DNA from: Oligoflexales bacterium
GTDB lineage: Bacteria; Bdellovibrionota_B; Oligoflexia; Oligoflexales; RGVZ01
Direction of reading: 5' to 3'
NCBI GenBank assembly: GCA_947445775.1
Contig: CANFEB010000015.1
Span: 1 to 51,207, forward strand
Length of the DNA: 51,207 nt
Shown: positions 18,480 through 26,704 of the stretch, piece after piece
How the letters are laid out: each line of letters starts with the position of its first letter
Position numbering within the stretch: position 1 is the stretch's first letter
Translations under genes and position numbers: made by a program
Notes under the pieces: model-generated
What the model saw: the letters and a program-made list of their open reading frames with translations, nothing else
Databases searched by the model: none
Told to the model about the DNA's origin: nothing

Positions 18480-19178
18480 TTACGGTATAAACGGGCGAGT
18501 TGTCGCAGCATGCTCAGCGCGGAACTTGAGAATTTCAGGTTCCAGAACCTTGAGCACATCATCGACAGTATCCACAACCTTGAGCATGTCAAAGTCACGA
18601 CTCGACATTAGTTCTTGCTGAAGTGGCTGGCCTGTAAGCCAATCCAAGAGTCCGTTCCACATTTCGCTGCCAACCAGAATCAATGGCCTCTGCTTGATGT
18701 GCCCCACCTGCATCAACTGCCACGTATAGAAAAGTTCAAGGCAGGTTCCGATTCCACCCGGAGTGACAATCACCGCGTGGGAAATCCTCATGAACTCATC
18801 CAACCTAGAAGAAAAACGTTTGTGCTGGTGCTTCACGTCCAAATGGGAATTCGCGTCCGACTCAAACGGCAGGTCGATCGGAAGGCCAATCGAACGAGAT
18901 TTATTTCCACCCTCTTTGGCTCCCTTGTTTGCAGCCTCCATCAATCCTGGGCCACCGCCCGTCACAATGTCGATCCCCTGACTGGCCAAGGCCGCAGCAA
19001 GTTCTTCCACCTGGCGGTAAAAGGGACTGCCGGGATTTATTCGTGCGGACCCAAAAATACAAACGCGGAAAAACTCCGTCTCCATTTCCGTAAGCAACGT
19101 ATCGATGTCAGCAATGATGTCGTTTAGCTGATGAATCTTGTTGTTGAGGACCTTGCGAACCCGTTTTTGCTTGATCAA
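18480..19178 (-). CDS. LOG-family nucleotide 5'-monophosphate nucleosidase
   Basis: A 232-residue Rossmann-fold protein of the LOG/TIGR00730 family, which hydrolyses nucleoside monophosphates (cytokinin riboside phosphates in plants, purine or pyrimidine monophosphates in bacteria). The two signature motifs are present: GGGPGLMEAAN and PGGIGTCLEL. The first 30 residues are a charged helix not usually in the core family. The start is TTG 19178 with GGGAG upstream; an internal ATG (METEFFRV) would remove that helix. It ends eight bases from the PilZ stop, so the genes converge. Confidence 0.84.
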   Translation of the reverse strand: MIKQKRVRKVLNNKIHQLNDIIADIDTLLTEMETEFFRVCIFGSARINPGSPFYRQVEELAAALASQGIDIVTGGGPGLMEAANKGAKEGGNKSRSIGLPIDLPFESDANSHLDVKHQHKRFSSRLDEFMRISHAVIVTPGGIGTCLELFYTWQLMQVGHIKQRPLILVGSEMWNGLLDWLTGQPLQQELMSSRDFDMLKVVDTVDDVLKVLEPEILKFRAEHAATTRPFIP

Positions 19179-19402
19179 GGCCTACTCCCAAAAAATTCAA
19201 ATGCTGTCAAAAACCTTCAAAGTGAAGGCTGCCGGCCCACAAAACCTAGGTCAACCGGCATATTCCAGGGAATTAGAACGCAATTCCAAGCATTTAACCA
19301 CCTATTTTCGCGTCATGACGAAACATCCTCCGGCCAACGCTACCAGTAAAGCCCAGGCAATTTTTGCCGAAACAGATCTTGTAATCCGGGGTATCCATTC
19401 AA

Positions 19403-20176
19403 ATGCCGAATGCCTTCTCAAAAATCAACGGCCCGCTCTATTTAGCTAGCGTTATTGTATTTTTATCGCTGCTATTTTCTGGTGCCTGGCTCATTGCCCA
19501 GCGGGCCGACCATTCCCTCTTGCCACGCAGCAGCGACAGCGCCCTCGGCCTGACGATCATGGGAACCATTGTAAAGGCTGGTGCCAACAACGGCGTGGCC
19601 CTCGTGAAGGAAGCCGCATCGGGAAGTGTTAAGGCTGTGAAAAGTGGCCATTCAATTTTGAACAAAGCCTATGTGATCGACGAAATTCACGCCAAGTACA
19701 TCATCGTCAAACGCGCGGACAATTCGTCTCTTCTCGTCTTTCAAGACAAATTCGCAAAGGAATTCCGCAGCGCCAGCATCGCTGCTGATGCGCCAAAACC
19801 TGCGAATCAAAGCTCCGGGGATAACTATCGCGAAGAAGGTTTTGAACGGACAAGGGACCAGATCAAGATGTCATCGAGCTTCCGGGACCGCCTGGTAAAC
19901 CAGGATCTTGCCAAGGTGCTGATGCAGGCAACGGCAGAGCCAGCCATGGAAAACGGTGCCCTCGTAGGCTTCAAGTTCACCCAGATCGATCAGGACAGCA
20001 TCTACGCCAAGAGCGGCATGCGTGACAATGATGTCATCACGGGGATCAACGGCCAAAAACTAAATAGTGTTTCGGAGGCCGTGACGCTGCTCAAATCATT
20101 AAAGCAGGCAGACCAGATGGACATCGAATTCAAACGCAGCGGCGGCCAGCAACGCATCCAGATCAACGTAAATTAG
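19403..20176 (+). CDS. GspC-like type II secretion protein with PDZ domain
   Basis: A 257-residue bitopic membrane protein: cytoplasmic tip, one transmembrane helix (about 13-32), an HR-like domain of GspC type (about 48-115, with the LNKAYVIDEIHAKYIIVKR pattern), a linker and a C-terminal PDZ domain (about 175-257, with SGMRDNDVITGINGQ). GspC couples the inner-membrane platform of the type II secretion system to the outer-membrane secretin. No gspD, E, F or other gsp gene lies nearby, so it is either a dispersed gspC or another PDZ protein of that shape. The start ATG 19403 is 224 bases from the divergent LOG gene. Confidence 0.74.
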   Translation: MPNAFSKINGPLYLASVIVFLSLLFSGAWLIAQRADHSLLPRSSDSALGLTIMGTIVKAGANNGVALVKEAASGSVKAVKSGHSILNKAYVIDEIHAKYIIVKRADNSSLLVFQDKFAKEFRSASIAADAPKPANQSSGDNYREEGFERTRDQIKMSSSFRDRLVNQDLAKVLMQATAEPAMENGALVGFKFTQIDQDSIYAKSGMRDNDVITGINGQKLNSVSEAVTLLKSLKQADQMDIEFKRSGGQQRIQINVN

Positions 20177-20214
20177 ATTCTGCTGAAAAAGGGGAAGCCT
20201 TTTTCAGCAGAATC
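20176..20214. terminator. Perfect hairpin after gspC-like gene, possible bidirectional terminator
   Basis: A perfect 17-bp inverted repeat begins at the last base of the gspC-like stop codon: GATTCTGCTGAAAAAGG, a 5-base loop, then its complement ending at 20214. The A-run and T-run lie in the stem, so it could stop transcripts from either of the convergent genes. There is no T-run after the stem. Confidence 0.6.
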
Positions 20215-20216
20215 GT

Positions 20217-20239
20217 ATCCTGAGCCGCAGGCGAAGGAT
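20217..20239. repeat. REP-like imperfect palindrome
   Basis: ATCCTGAGC, CGCAG, GCGAAGGAT: an imperfect inverted repeat beside the perfect hairpin. Sequences of the form ATCCTGAGC...GCGAAGGAT are common as dispersed intergenic elements in many bacteria. Copy number here cannot be seen, as only one was noticed in this window. Confidence 0.4.
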
Positions 20240-20274
20240 CTTTCCCGAATTACATCCGAAATTAAATCCTACAG

Positions 20275-22797
20275 TCACAATTTCCGCAAACGCCGCGCCA
20301 AAACTTCCACCGGCATCATTGCCATCAACGCCCAAGCCCACCAACGGCGAAACGGCCAATAGGGATCATCGCGGGCAGGCTGATGCTCATCGGTCGCCAA
20401 CGCAGATTCCAAACCATTCGCCTCATCGGCCGTGGCATGTTCACGCAGCCATCTGCCGATTTTTGATCCTGCGCCAGCCGCAGATTCATAGGGACTCGCC
20501 TCCCCGACCATAATCAGTTCTGAAGGGGGCGCACTGCGTTCCTGCAGTTTTCGCAGCCAGGCGACGGAATCTAGAACCTGCCGGTCATTGAGTGGTGTCT
20601 GGATAAAAGCACTCGAAACCGCACCCACAGAACCGAAACTCTTATCGCGAGCCTGAACTTCAATTTTGCAAAATGGACGTCCTCCCGCCCCCCCGGAACC
20701 CGCTGTCCCCACAGGCAACACACCAGGGGCCAACGTCCCCGACAAAACAAACTGGTCGCCTGCAATCCGGTCGACGGCAATCGCGCGGCCATCTTGGACA
20801 ACGCCACAAATCGCTAGGCGCCAAGTCCGGTCTTCCGACGGCGGTGAAACGAAATCCAGATGACGCGTTGCCGGTCCAGTGAGGTGAACCGTCCAAGAGA
20901 TGGAATCATTTATGGAATCATTTATGGAATCATTTATGGAACCATTCGCCGCCCCCTTGGTCGACCGGCCTCCCCGGCGCAACGAAAAACGATTCGCAAT
21001 CAGGGGCTTTCGTAAATCCTGACGCAATAACCACTGCAAGCCCCCAAGCATAAACCGATCGTAAGTCTCACGGGCAATCCCGGAGGTCTCCGCCATGGCC
21101 ATGCGCCACATGGAATCGCTGAGGATCCACAATGCCCGCCCTCGCCCCGGAAAGGATGCCACGGCAAGAGGCACCGTAGTTCCGTCAGCCAAATGCGCAT
21201 TCAAAAGTGGCGTCGCCTTGGTGCTGTCCAGCAAGGCTGGCGGGATTAGATGCAGGCCCTTCAATCCTTTCATGCGAGTCAAATCTGGAGTCGTTGCCAA
21301 CCAGTCATCATAAACGCTCGCCAGTTCGCGTTGCTCCGGGGATGGTTTGGCAAATTCAATCTTGAATGACTTTCCACCATCGTAGCCTGCTCCCAGCGTG
21401 TCAAAACCAGCACCCGAAAACATCGGATTATTGGCGATGCCAGCATTGTCAGAATTTCTGCCCTCGCCCTTTTCACGTGGCCCATCCACGCCCAGGTCCG
21501 GAGTGCTTGAGCCATCATTGCCATCATTGCCATCATTGCCATCATTGCCATCATTGCCATCATTGCTAGCCCGCGGCCGCGGATAGGTCAGGATCGATTC
21601 AGCCCCCGGAATAAACGGCAAGATTTCACGCATCGGCGAACTGGACATGTCAAGGCGGTGCAAAGCCCGCGGGCCACCGATGAAAAGCAGGCCCCCCCCG
21701 TTTTTGACAAACTGGACCAGGTTGGCCTGATAATCTGGCTGTAAAAACTGGGCGAGGGTGAAGTCATGAAGGACTAGAACGCGGAAACTTTGCAGCTCTT
21801 CCTTGAACAATCGCTCCGCCGGAAATGGTATCAGGCTGAGTTCGCGATCACTCACTTGGAGATTGTCCCAGGGGTCCCGTAAAATGAAAAAACTGATCAA
21901 ATCAAACTTGGGTTCGCTCTTGACCAGCCGGCGAAAAAACCTGCCGTCCCATGCCGGTGACCCAAGCAGGTGCAACAAGCCAATCGTGTTCGGCAGAACT
22001 TCAACGTCGGCCACTAGTGAATTGTCCCACACCATGGTTTCTGCTGGTGAGGGCAAGATGAAAAATTCAAGGGGTTGCTCGCCACGGGGCAGCGCTGGCA
22101 CCACAATGCGGCCTGCGGCCCGGGCATCTGATTCCTTGAAAGACAAATCAACGGCGGCCAAAACCTGACTGCCCGAACGAACCTGCACCTGAACGGTTTC
22201 CGCAGGCAGCCCGGCTGCACGGTTGACGCCATCTCCGCGCGCCACATCAATGTTGACGGTCGCAGGACGCCCATCGAAGGCATAGGGCGGGACAGTGACA
22301 GAATCGAAAAAAAGATTTCTTGGATCAGCCGGTTGAAACCCAACGATCAATCCGGGACCTTGGGAGTCCGTGGCCAATTCCGCCGGCGATCCAGGCCCCT
22401 GCGCCGAATCCCCACCATCAGAGATGAGCACCCAGGGGTCCCCGCCAAGGCCGAGCCACCACGATCCCAGGGCGCGTTCCAGCCACGAAAAATTCCCCGA
22501 ACCCAGCCCATTCAATTGACTCAATTGCGTGGCCTTGATTTCGCAGCCAGCGTCCTGGCATACAGCTGAAGCATCTGCAACGATGCGCTCCGCAATCTCA
22601 GTGCGCCGGCCATCCATGCTTTTTGAATCATCGACGAGAAAGTGCACAACCTTGGCCACGGGACTGCGCGGCCTGTCATCACGGATCCGCTCCGGAAAAA
22701 AGCACAGGGCAAATGGTAAAAACCATGCAAGCCTTGCGGCAAAGGCAAGCCAAGATTGCCATTTTTTCTGCATATTCACATTGACCTGCACATTCAC
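20275..22797 (-). CDS. Membrane protein with vWA and glutamine amidotransferase-like domains
   Basis: An 840-residue membrane protein, last gene of a moxR-type operon. It has an N-terminal hydrophobic segment (about 14-34), a vWA-like domain with MIDAS-like DDSKS (Asp56, Ser58, Ser60) and LISDGGDS, a beta-rich middle, a class I amidotransferase-like fold near 355-375 (FVKNGGGLLFIGGP), and a C-terminal transmembrane helix near 818-835. Two low-complexity inserts (Asn-Asp-Gly and Ser-Ile-Asn-Asp units) are coded by tandem repeats. The GTG start overlaps the upstream stop (GTGA). In known MoxR operons these proteins sit in the envelope; the substrate here is unknown. Confidence 0.8.
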   Translation of the reverse strand: MNVQVNVNMQKKWQSWLAFAARLAWFLPFALCFFPERIRDDRPRSPVAKVVHFLVDDSKSMDGRRTEIAERIVADASAVCQDAGCEIKATQLSQLNGLGSGNFSWLERALGSWWLGLGGDPWVLISDGGDSAQGPGSPAELATDSQGPGLIVGFQPADPRNLFFDSVTVPPYAFDGRPATVNIDVARGDGVNRAAGLPAETVQVQVRSGSQVLAAVDLSFKESDARAAGRIVVPALPRGEQPLEFFILPSPAETMVWDNSLVADVEVLPNTIGLLHLLGSPAWDGRFFRRLVKSEPKFDLISFFILRDPWDNLQVSDRELSLIPFPAERLFKEELQSFRVLVLHDFTLAQFLQPDYQANLVQFVKNGGGLLFIGGPRALHRLDMSSSPMREILPFIPGAESILTYPRPRASNDGNDGNDGNDGNDGNDGSSTPDLGVDGPREKGEGRNSDNAGIANNPMFSGAGFDTLGAGYDGGKSFKIEFAKPSPEQRELASVYDDWLATTPDLTRMKGLKGLHLIPPALLDSTKATPLLNAHLADGTTVPLAVASFPGRGRALWILSDSMWRMAMAETSGIARETYDRFMLGGLQWLLRQDLRKPLIANRFSLRRGGRSTKGAANGSINDSINDSINDSISWTVHLTGPATRHLDFVSPPSEDRTWRLAICGVVQDGRAIAVDRIAGDQFVLSGTLAPGVLPVGTAGSGGAGGRPFCKIEVQARDKSFGSVGAVSSAFIQTPLNDRQVLDSVAWLRKLQERSAPPSELIMVGEASPYESAAGAGSKIGRWLREHATADEANGLESALATDEHQPARDDPYWPFRRWWAWALMAMMPVEVLARRLRKL
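20900..20941. repeat. 12-nt tandem repeat in vWA gene
   Basis: Three to four copies of the 12-nt unit TGGAATCATTTA, read on the minus strand as repeated Ser-Ile-Asn-Asp. The repeat keeps the frame and lies in a linker between predicted domains. Confidence 0.85.
21511..21564. repeat. 9-nt tandem repeat in vWA gene
   Basis: Six exact tandem copies of GCCATCATT, coding (Asn-Asp-Gly)6 on the minus strand. The array lies in an acidic, Ser/Gly-rich loop. Confidence 0.9.
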
Positions 22798-25640
22798 CGT
22801 AGCCTCTTCAAGATTTCGGGCAAATGCACCTGATCTTTTTTGTAGTCAGTTGTCAGAGCAACCATCAACAAATTCACAAACGCGCGATAACCCTTCTCGC
22901 GACCATCGAGAGTCGCGGGGCTTTTACCAAGACGTTCCCCCGGACAACGCGTGGCCTCCACCGGTGCCCCGTCGCGCAACATTTCGGTTAATCTCTGTGG
23001 AATGGCAACGGCGGCCACGCGACCATCGAAATCAAACTGGTGCCAAATGGCTGGCGCACAAGCCGGCAATGAATCCAACAGATAAAAACTGCGCATCAAC
23101 TCATGATCTGTGGGCACAGGTGCCCAGCTTCCTGCGGGAAACTCCACCTTGAATGCGGCATCAAGAATTTCTTTATTAGAAACGCCTTCAATCACCAAGA
23201 ATCCACCGCGCCGCAACCAGCGACCGGTCACAGGGCTTAACCTGCCAGCGCCTCCGCTGACTGGAGTGGGCCCGCCCCCGGCCAATACTGGCTGCAAACC
23301 GTTTGACCACAACCATGGTTGATCAATCCCCGAAGGCTTTTCTGCCCCGACTGCCAAGCTAGCGGGGTTCCACACCTGGGGCACCGGAGACACCGTAATC
23401 GAGGTGCGAGAAGTCACCTCGCGCGAAAGGCGGTTGAATCGCGCGCCAGCCGCCGGCACAGCATTAGATCCAGATCCAGAGCCAGCAAATATAATATCAA
23501 CATCACCACGCGCGCGCCCCGCGCCACCTAGGAGCCCAGAAACCCCCGCACACAATAGGACGCTCAGCAAACCCAGGCTTCGCAAAAACCCGCGCACAGC
23601 CAGGGACCGGCCCGCATGCCACATCCCTTCAAAGGCAAGAGCTGCCCCGGCAGCCGCAGCCAGACCTTTAACCCACGGCCAAGGATTGGTTTGTTCCTTG
23701 CTGGTTGCCGGATCAACTGCGCCAATATTTTCAAGGTTTGAAACTGGACGATCGAACAATGGGGGAAGGTCCGCTTCAGGGGCACGCTGCATCACACTTT
23801 CCACGGCCGGCACATTGCTCAACGGCAAATCACGGCTTTCTATTCCGGTTAGGCTGGAATCGGGAATCCGCGGCCAACTCGCTATCGCCTCCCGGGGGCC
23901 ACCTTGTTCAATCTGCAGCAGGCTTTTCATGATCAAAGGAAAACGGGCATGGTCAATCCCCGTCAGAACCGAGGGCTCCAAGGGCAAGGTAAAGGCCATG
24001 ATGGACATTATGGACATGGCTTCTAGGTCGGGCCTAGCATCAGAGTCAGATGCCGACACAGCATCAGCATCAGCATCAGCATCAGCATCAGCATCCCTGT
24101 CCGCTTTGCGGGCTAAGCCCTTGCCCCTCCATGCCAAGGAACCACTGGCATCGCCCAGGCGGCCACCGATTTGTTTTGCACCCAGAGACGGTAATAAACC
24201 AGTCCACGACGCCTGAGTTTTAATCTCTCCGCAAAATCGATCTGAGCCAGTAATCCCAGCCAATCGGGTGTAACAAGTGCACAGGTCACTCCACGCAATT
24301 TCACCAGCCCCTGCACGCGGGGCCAGCCAGACACTGCGGGCGTCTGACAATCGAGGCGGTAACCAAACCGGACAAACATTATCCAGATGCCCCGCACCAC
24401 CAGTTTGAATAATCCAACGTGACGCCCTGGCTCCCGCCGAAACGGCAGCGGCCGCAGAATCGTGGCGAAAAACTTCAAAACCTAAAACTCCAAGCACGGT
24501 TGCCAGTTGCCACGAATCATCTTGGAGCAAGCCCTCGCCAGATGGTTCGCTGATCAACCGAACACTTCCCGGCCCCACATCGCGGCGCGCCCTGAACTCG
24601 TTATCGACCTTGATCGCATCAGGAGTCTCTGGGTCGATGCGAAAATTTAGGACGTCACCAGCCGCCGCAATATCTACTAATATGACCACCCGCTGTGCAC
24701 CCGCTGAAAACTTCCAGGTGCCTCGGCCTGAAACTTGATCCTTAACCAGGACTTCGATCGTTCCGCCGTACTCAGGCATGCGATTGCCGATACTGGCCAT
24801 ATCCTCGTGACGACGTCGCAGGATTTCCACCTCCCAGGTCTCACGAACAGGTTGCACTGCGGGCCCAGAAGTCCTGCGAACGGATTCGATAAACACGTTG
24901 GCCAGTCCAATGCCTTGCCCACCAGCATTTCCAATTCCCATACCAGCCGGCCCAATGGCAGCCACACGGGTCAAAATGCTGCCACTAGGAGTCAGACCAC
25001 GCCCCCGACCACGAAAAAATCCGGACCTCAGCCCCGCCCATGAATGGGCATCATCGTCAGACAGGACCACCATTCGATCGATTTTTTCGAGGCCCGCCAA
25101 CTGTTTTTGCAGCATCCCACCTATGCGAACACCAGCCCGGGAAAAACCTGAACGAGTGATCAGATTTAAAACCTCTTCGCGAGATGCGGGAACAGAGGTG
25201 GCTGCGGACTGAGTCGTTCCAACCGTTACCTTGCCATCTCGGGACAAGACGGCCCAAGTGTCAGCCGCCTTGTTTGCGAGGTCAGGCAATGAAATCCTCG
25301 CCACCGACGGTGACAGGTCGATCAGCAAGTGGGAGTCGATGCTGCCGCTCTTGCTGGCCTGCCGCTCGACGTGCCCCGGTTCAAAAGCCAAAAGGGTCGC
25401 CGCAAGCGCAGCAATCAAAAAACAAATAAAAGGAATCAACGGCGGTGGCTCCAGCCGCAGGCGTGGGGTTACCTTCGGCGGAATTTCAAGGCGGCGCATC
25501 AGGGGGAACCAAATTTTACGCCGGCGCACCAGGACAATCCACCAAAAAAAGAGTCCCAAAGCAGCGGCGATGGCAACGAATGCCGACAAGGGCGCCACCT
25601 GAAAAACATTATTAAAAAATGTAAATGATGAAGATGCCAC
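22794..25640 (-). CDS. BatA-like membrane protein with vWA and DUF4159
   Basis: A 948-residue membrane protein of the BatA-DUF4159 fusion type. Two transmembrane helices (about 16-38 and 68-87) flank a BatA N-terminal region. A vWA-like domain follows, with IDLSPSV (Asp108, Ser110, Ser112). Further hydrophobic segments near 660-720 precede a C-terminal DUF4159 domain, recognisable by RRGGFLVIEG, HELMRSFYLLD, GRVAAVAIP and the end segment TTDYKKDQVHLPEILKRL. A poly-(Asp-Ala) insert is coded by a 6-nt repeat. GTG 25640 starts six bases after the DUF58 gene. Comparable genes follow moxR and DUF58 genes in alphaproteobacteria. Molecular function unknown. Confidence 0.84.
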   Translation of the reverse strand: MASSSFTFFNNVFQVAPLSAFVAIAAALGLFFWWIVLVRRRKIWFPLMRRLEIPPKVTPRLRLEPPPLIPFICFLIAALAATLLAFEPGHVERQASKSGSIDSHLLIDLSPSVARISLPDLANKAADTWAVLSRDGKVTVGTTQSAATSVPASREEVLNLITRSGFSRAGVRIGGMLQKQLAGLEKIDRMVVLSDDDAHSWAGLRSGFFRGRGRGLTPSGSILTRVAAIGPAGMGIGNAGGQGIGLANVFIESVRRTSGPAVQPVRETWEVEILRRRHEDMASIGNRMPEYGGTIEVLVKDQVSGRGTWKFSAGAQRVVILVDIAAAGDVLNFRIDPETPDAIKVDNEFRARRDVGPGSVRLISEPSGEGLLQDDSWQLATVLGVLGFEVFRHDSAAAAVSAGARASRWIIQTGGAGHLDNVCPVWLPPRLSDARSVWLAPRAGAGEIAWSDLCTCYTRLAGITGSDRFCGEIKTQASWTGLLPSLGAKQIGGRLGDASGSLAWRGKGLARKADRDADADADADADAVSASDSDARPDLEAMSIMSIMAFTLPLEPSVLTGIDHARFPLIMKSLLQIEQGGPREAIASWPRIPDSSLTGIESRDLPLSNVPAVESVMQRAPEADLPPLFDRPVSNLENIGAVDPATSKEQTNPWPWVKGLAAAAGAALAFEGMWHAGRSLAVRGFLRSLGLLSVLLCAGVSGLLGGAGRARGDVDIIFAGSGSGSNAVPAAGARFNRLSREVTSRTSITVSPVPQVWNPASLAVGAEKPSGIDQPWLWSNGLQPVLAGGGPTPVSGGAGRLSPVTGRWLRRGGFLVIEGVSNKEILDAAFKVEFPAGSWAPVPTDHELMRSFYLLDSLPACAPAIWHQFDFDGRVAAVAIPQRLTEMLRDGAPVEATRCPGERLGKSPATLDGREKGYRAFVNLLMVALTTDYKKDQVHLPEILKRLR
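24061..24095. repeat. 6-nt tandem repeat in DUF4159 gene
   Basis: About six copies of GCATCA, read on the minus strand as alternating Asp and Ala. A related, degenerate stretch continues into 24037-24060 (Ser-Asp-Ser-Asp). Confidence 0.88.
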
Positions 25641-25646
25641 GAAAAT

Positions 25647-26639
25647 CTATCTGAGGCCTCCACACCAGGATTCAAAAACGACAATGAATGCATCAACCGG
25701 AACAACACTAGTCACCCTGGCAGCCTCACATCCGCGCGCAGCCAACGCCTGATCCAAGCGGTCAAACCATGCCTGACGCGCCGGCCCAATATGATCCTGC
25801 AACCATTGCCCCTGCCATTCATTTGATGGCAGCGAGACCGTGGAATTTGACTCGTCTGCGTACACATCGCCAGCAGAACGCCAGGCATCCGAGATTTCTA
25901 GTTCAGAAAGAACGTGCAGAAATAAATCACCCGGTTCAAGGGCGGAAATACCGTGGTTGTCCCCAAGTGCATCGGTCAGCGCCACGCGACGGATGCGCGA
26001 CGATCTGCGCACATCGCGCAACGGCGATACCTCCGGCAAAACAATTTTCGCCACTGCATCGGGACTGAAATTATTTACCTTCAGCCAGTCAAACAAATCG
26101 ATCACCATGCGGGCGCCAGAGGGACGCCAAATTGTGGCGGGATCAGAATTGGGGCCAGACCCTAACAGAACTTCAATTTCAACAACGTCGCCACGGCGCA
26201 GCAGTGCATAGGCCATGAACAAAGCCAAACGCCAGGCTAGTTCTGACTTATTAATGACAGCATGAGGCAACGTCCCCGGAGCTGGACTAATTTCGGATTT
26301 CAATTCAGGCCAGCTCCCCGGCCAATACATCGAGTCGTGCAGGCCAACCTGGATCCTGACATGCTGCGGCGCTTGCTCGCGGCGTTGCCGCAAAATCAAT
26401 TGATCCGTGCGTCCAAAAGCGCGCCAGTCAATCAGATGCACGGGATCGCCAGCCTGATATTGCCGCGTTTCCTCTGGCACCCGCCCCGGAGTTTTGAGGC
26501 GCTGTGTGGCTCCCCCCGCAGGGCGCGGAGCAAATCTAGCCGATGCCATGATGCGCCGGGCCTCGTAGCCCGGAATCAAACCGGAGAGCGCGTTGCTGGC
26601 GGCTCCGCCGGAAACTTCCGTGGTCAGATTCAACGTCAC
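25647..26639 (-). CDS. DUF58 protein of MoxR operon
   Basis: A 330-residue DUF58 protein. The family core is visible as RQYQAGDPVHLIDWRAFGR near residues 60-80, followed by a vWA-like fold (VRIQVGLHDSMYW and later VRRVALTDAL). DUF58 proteins accompany MoxR ATPases and are thought to act with them on envelope protein complexes. GTG 26639 is the likely start: an in-frame TGA lies just upstream. The 60-base gap before it contains the 18-nt tandem repeat, each copy of which carries a GAGG that could serve as a ribosome site, the nearest being 13 bases from the start. Confidence 0.82.
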   Translation of the reverse strand: MTLNLTTEVSGGAASNALSGLIPGYEARRIMASARFAPRPAGGATQRLKTPGRVPEETRQYQAGDPVHLIDWRAFGRTDQLILRQRREQAPQHVRIQVGLHDSMYWPGSWPELKSEISPAPGTLPHAVINKSELAWRLALFMAYALLRRGDVVEIEVLLGSGPNSDPATIWRPSGARMVIDLFDWLKVNNFSPDAVAKIVLPEVSPLRDVRRSSRIRRVALTDALGDNHGISALEPGDLFLHVLSELEISDAWRSAGDVYADESNSTVSLPSNEWQGQWLQDHIGPARQAWFDRLDQALAARGCEAARVTSVVPVDAFIVVFESWCGGLR

Positions 26640-26650
26640 TGTGTCAGCAA

Positions 26651-26704
26651 CCTCGTTTCACCTTAAAGCCTCGTTTCACCTTCAAGCCTCGTTTCACGTT
26701 CAAG
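26651..26704. repeat. 18-nt tandem repeat between moxR and DUF58 genes
   Basis: Three tandem copies of CCTCGTTTCACCTTMAAG, with one base different in the copy nearest moxR. The array starts in the last moxR codons and fills most of the gap to the DUF58 start. On the transcribed strand each copy contains GTGAAACGAGG. Confidence 0.9.

Noticed and set aside
18615..19127. A 170-codon plus-strand reading frame
   Set aside because: It is antisense to the LOG-family gene, which has both signature motifs.
21511..21564. Possible CRISPR-like array
   Set aside because: The units are 9-nt contiguous repeats with no spacers, coding an Asn-Asp-Gly tract in a real gene; the same holds for the other tandem repeats.
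23404..24216. A 270-codon plus-strand reading frame
   Set aside because: It lies wholly inside the BatA-DUF4159 gene on the other strand, has an Arg/Pro/Ala-rich, low-information composition and no ribosome site.
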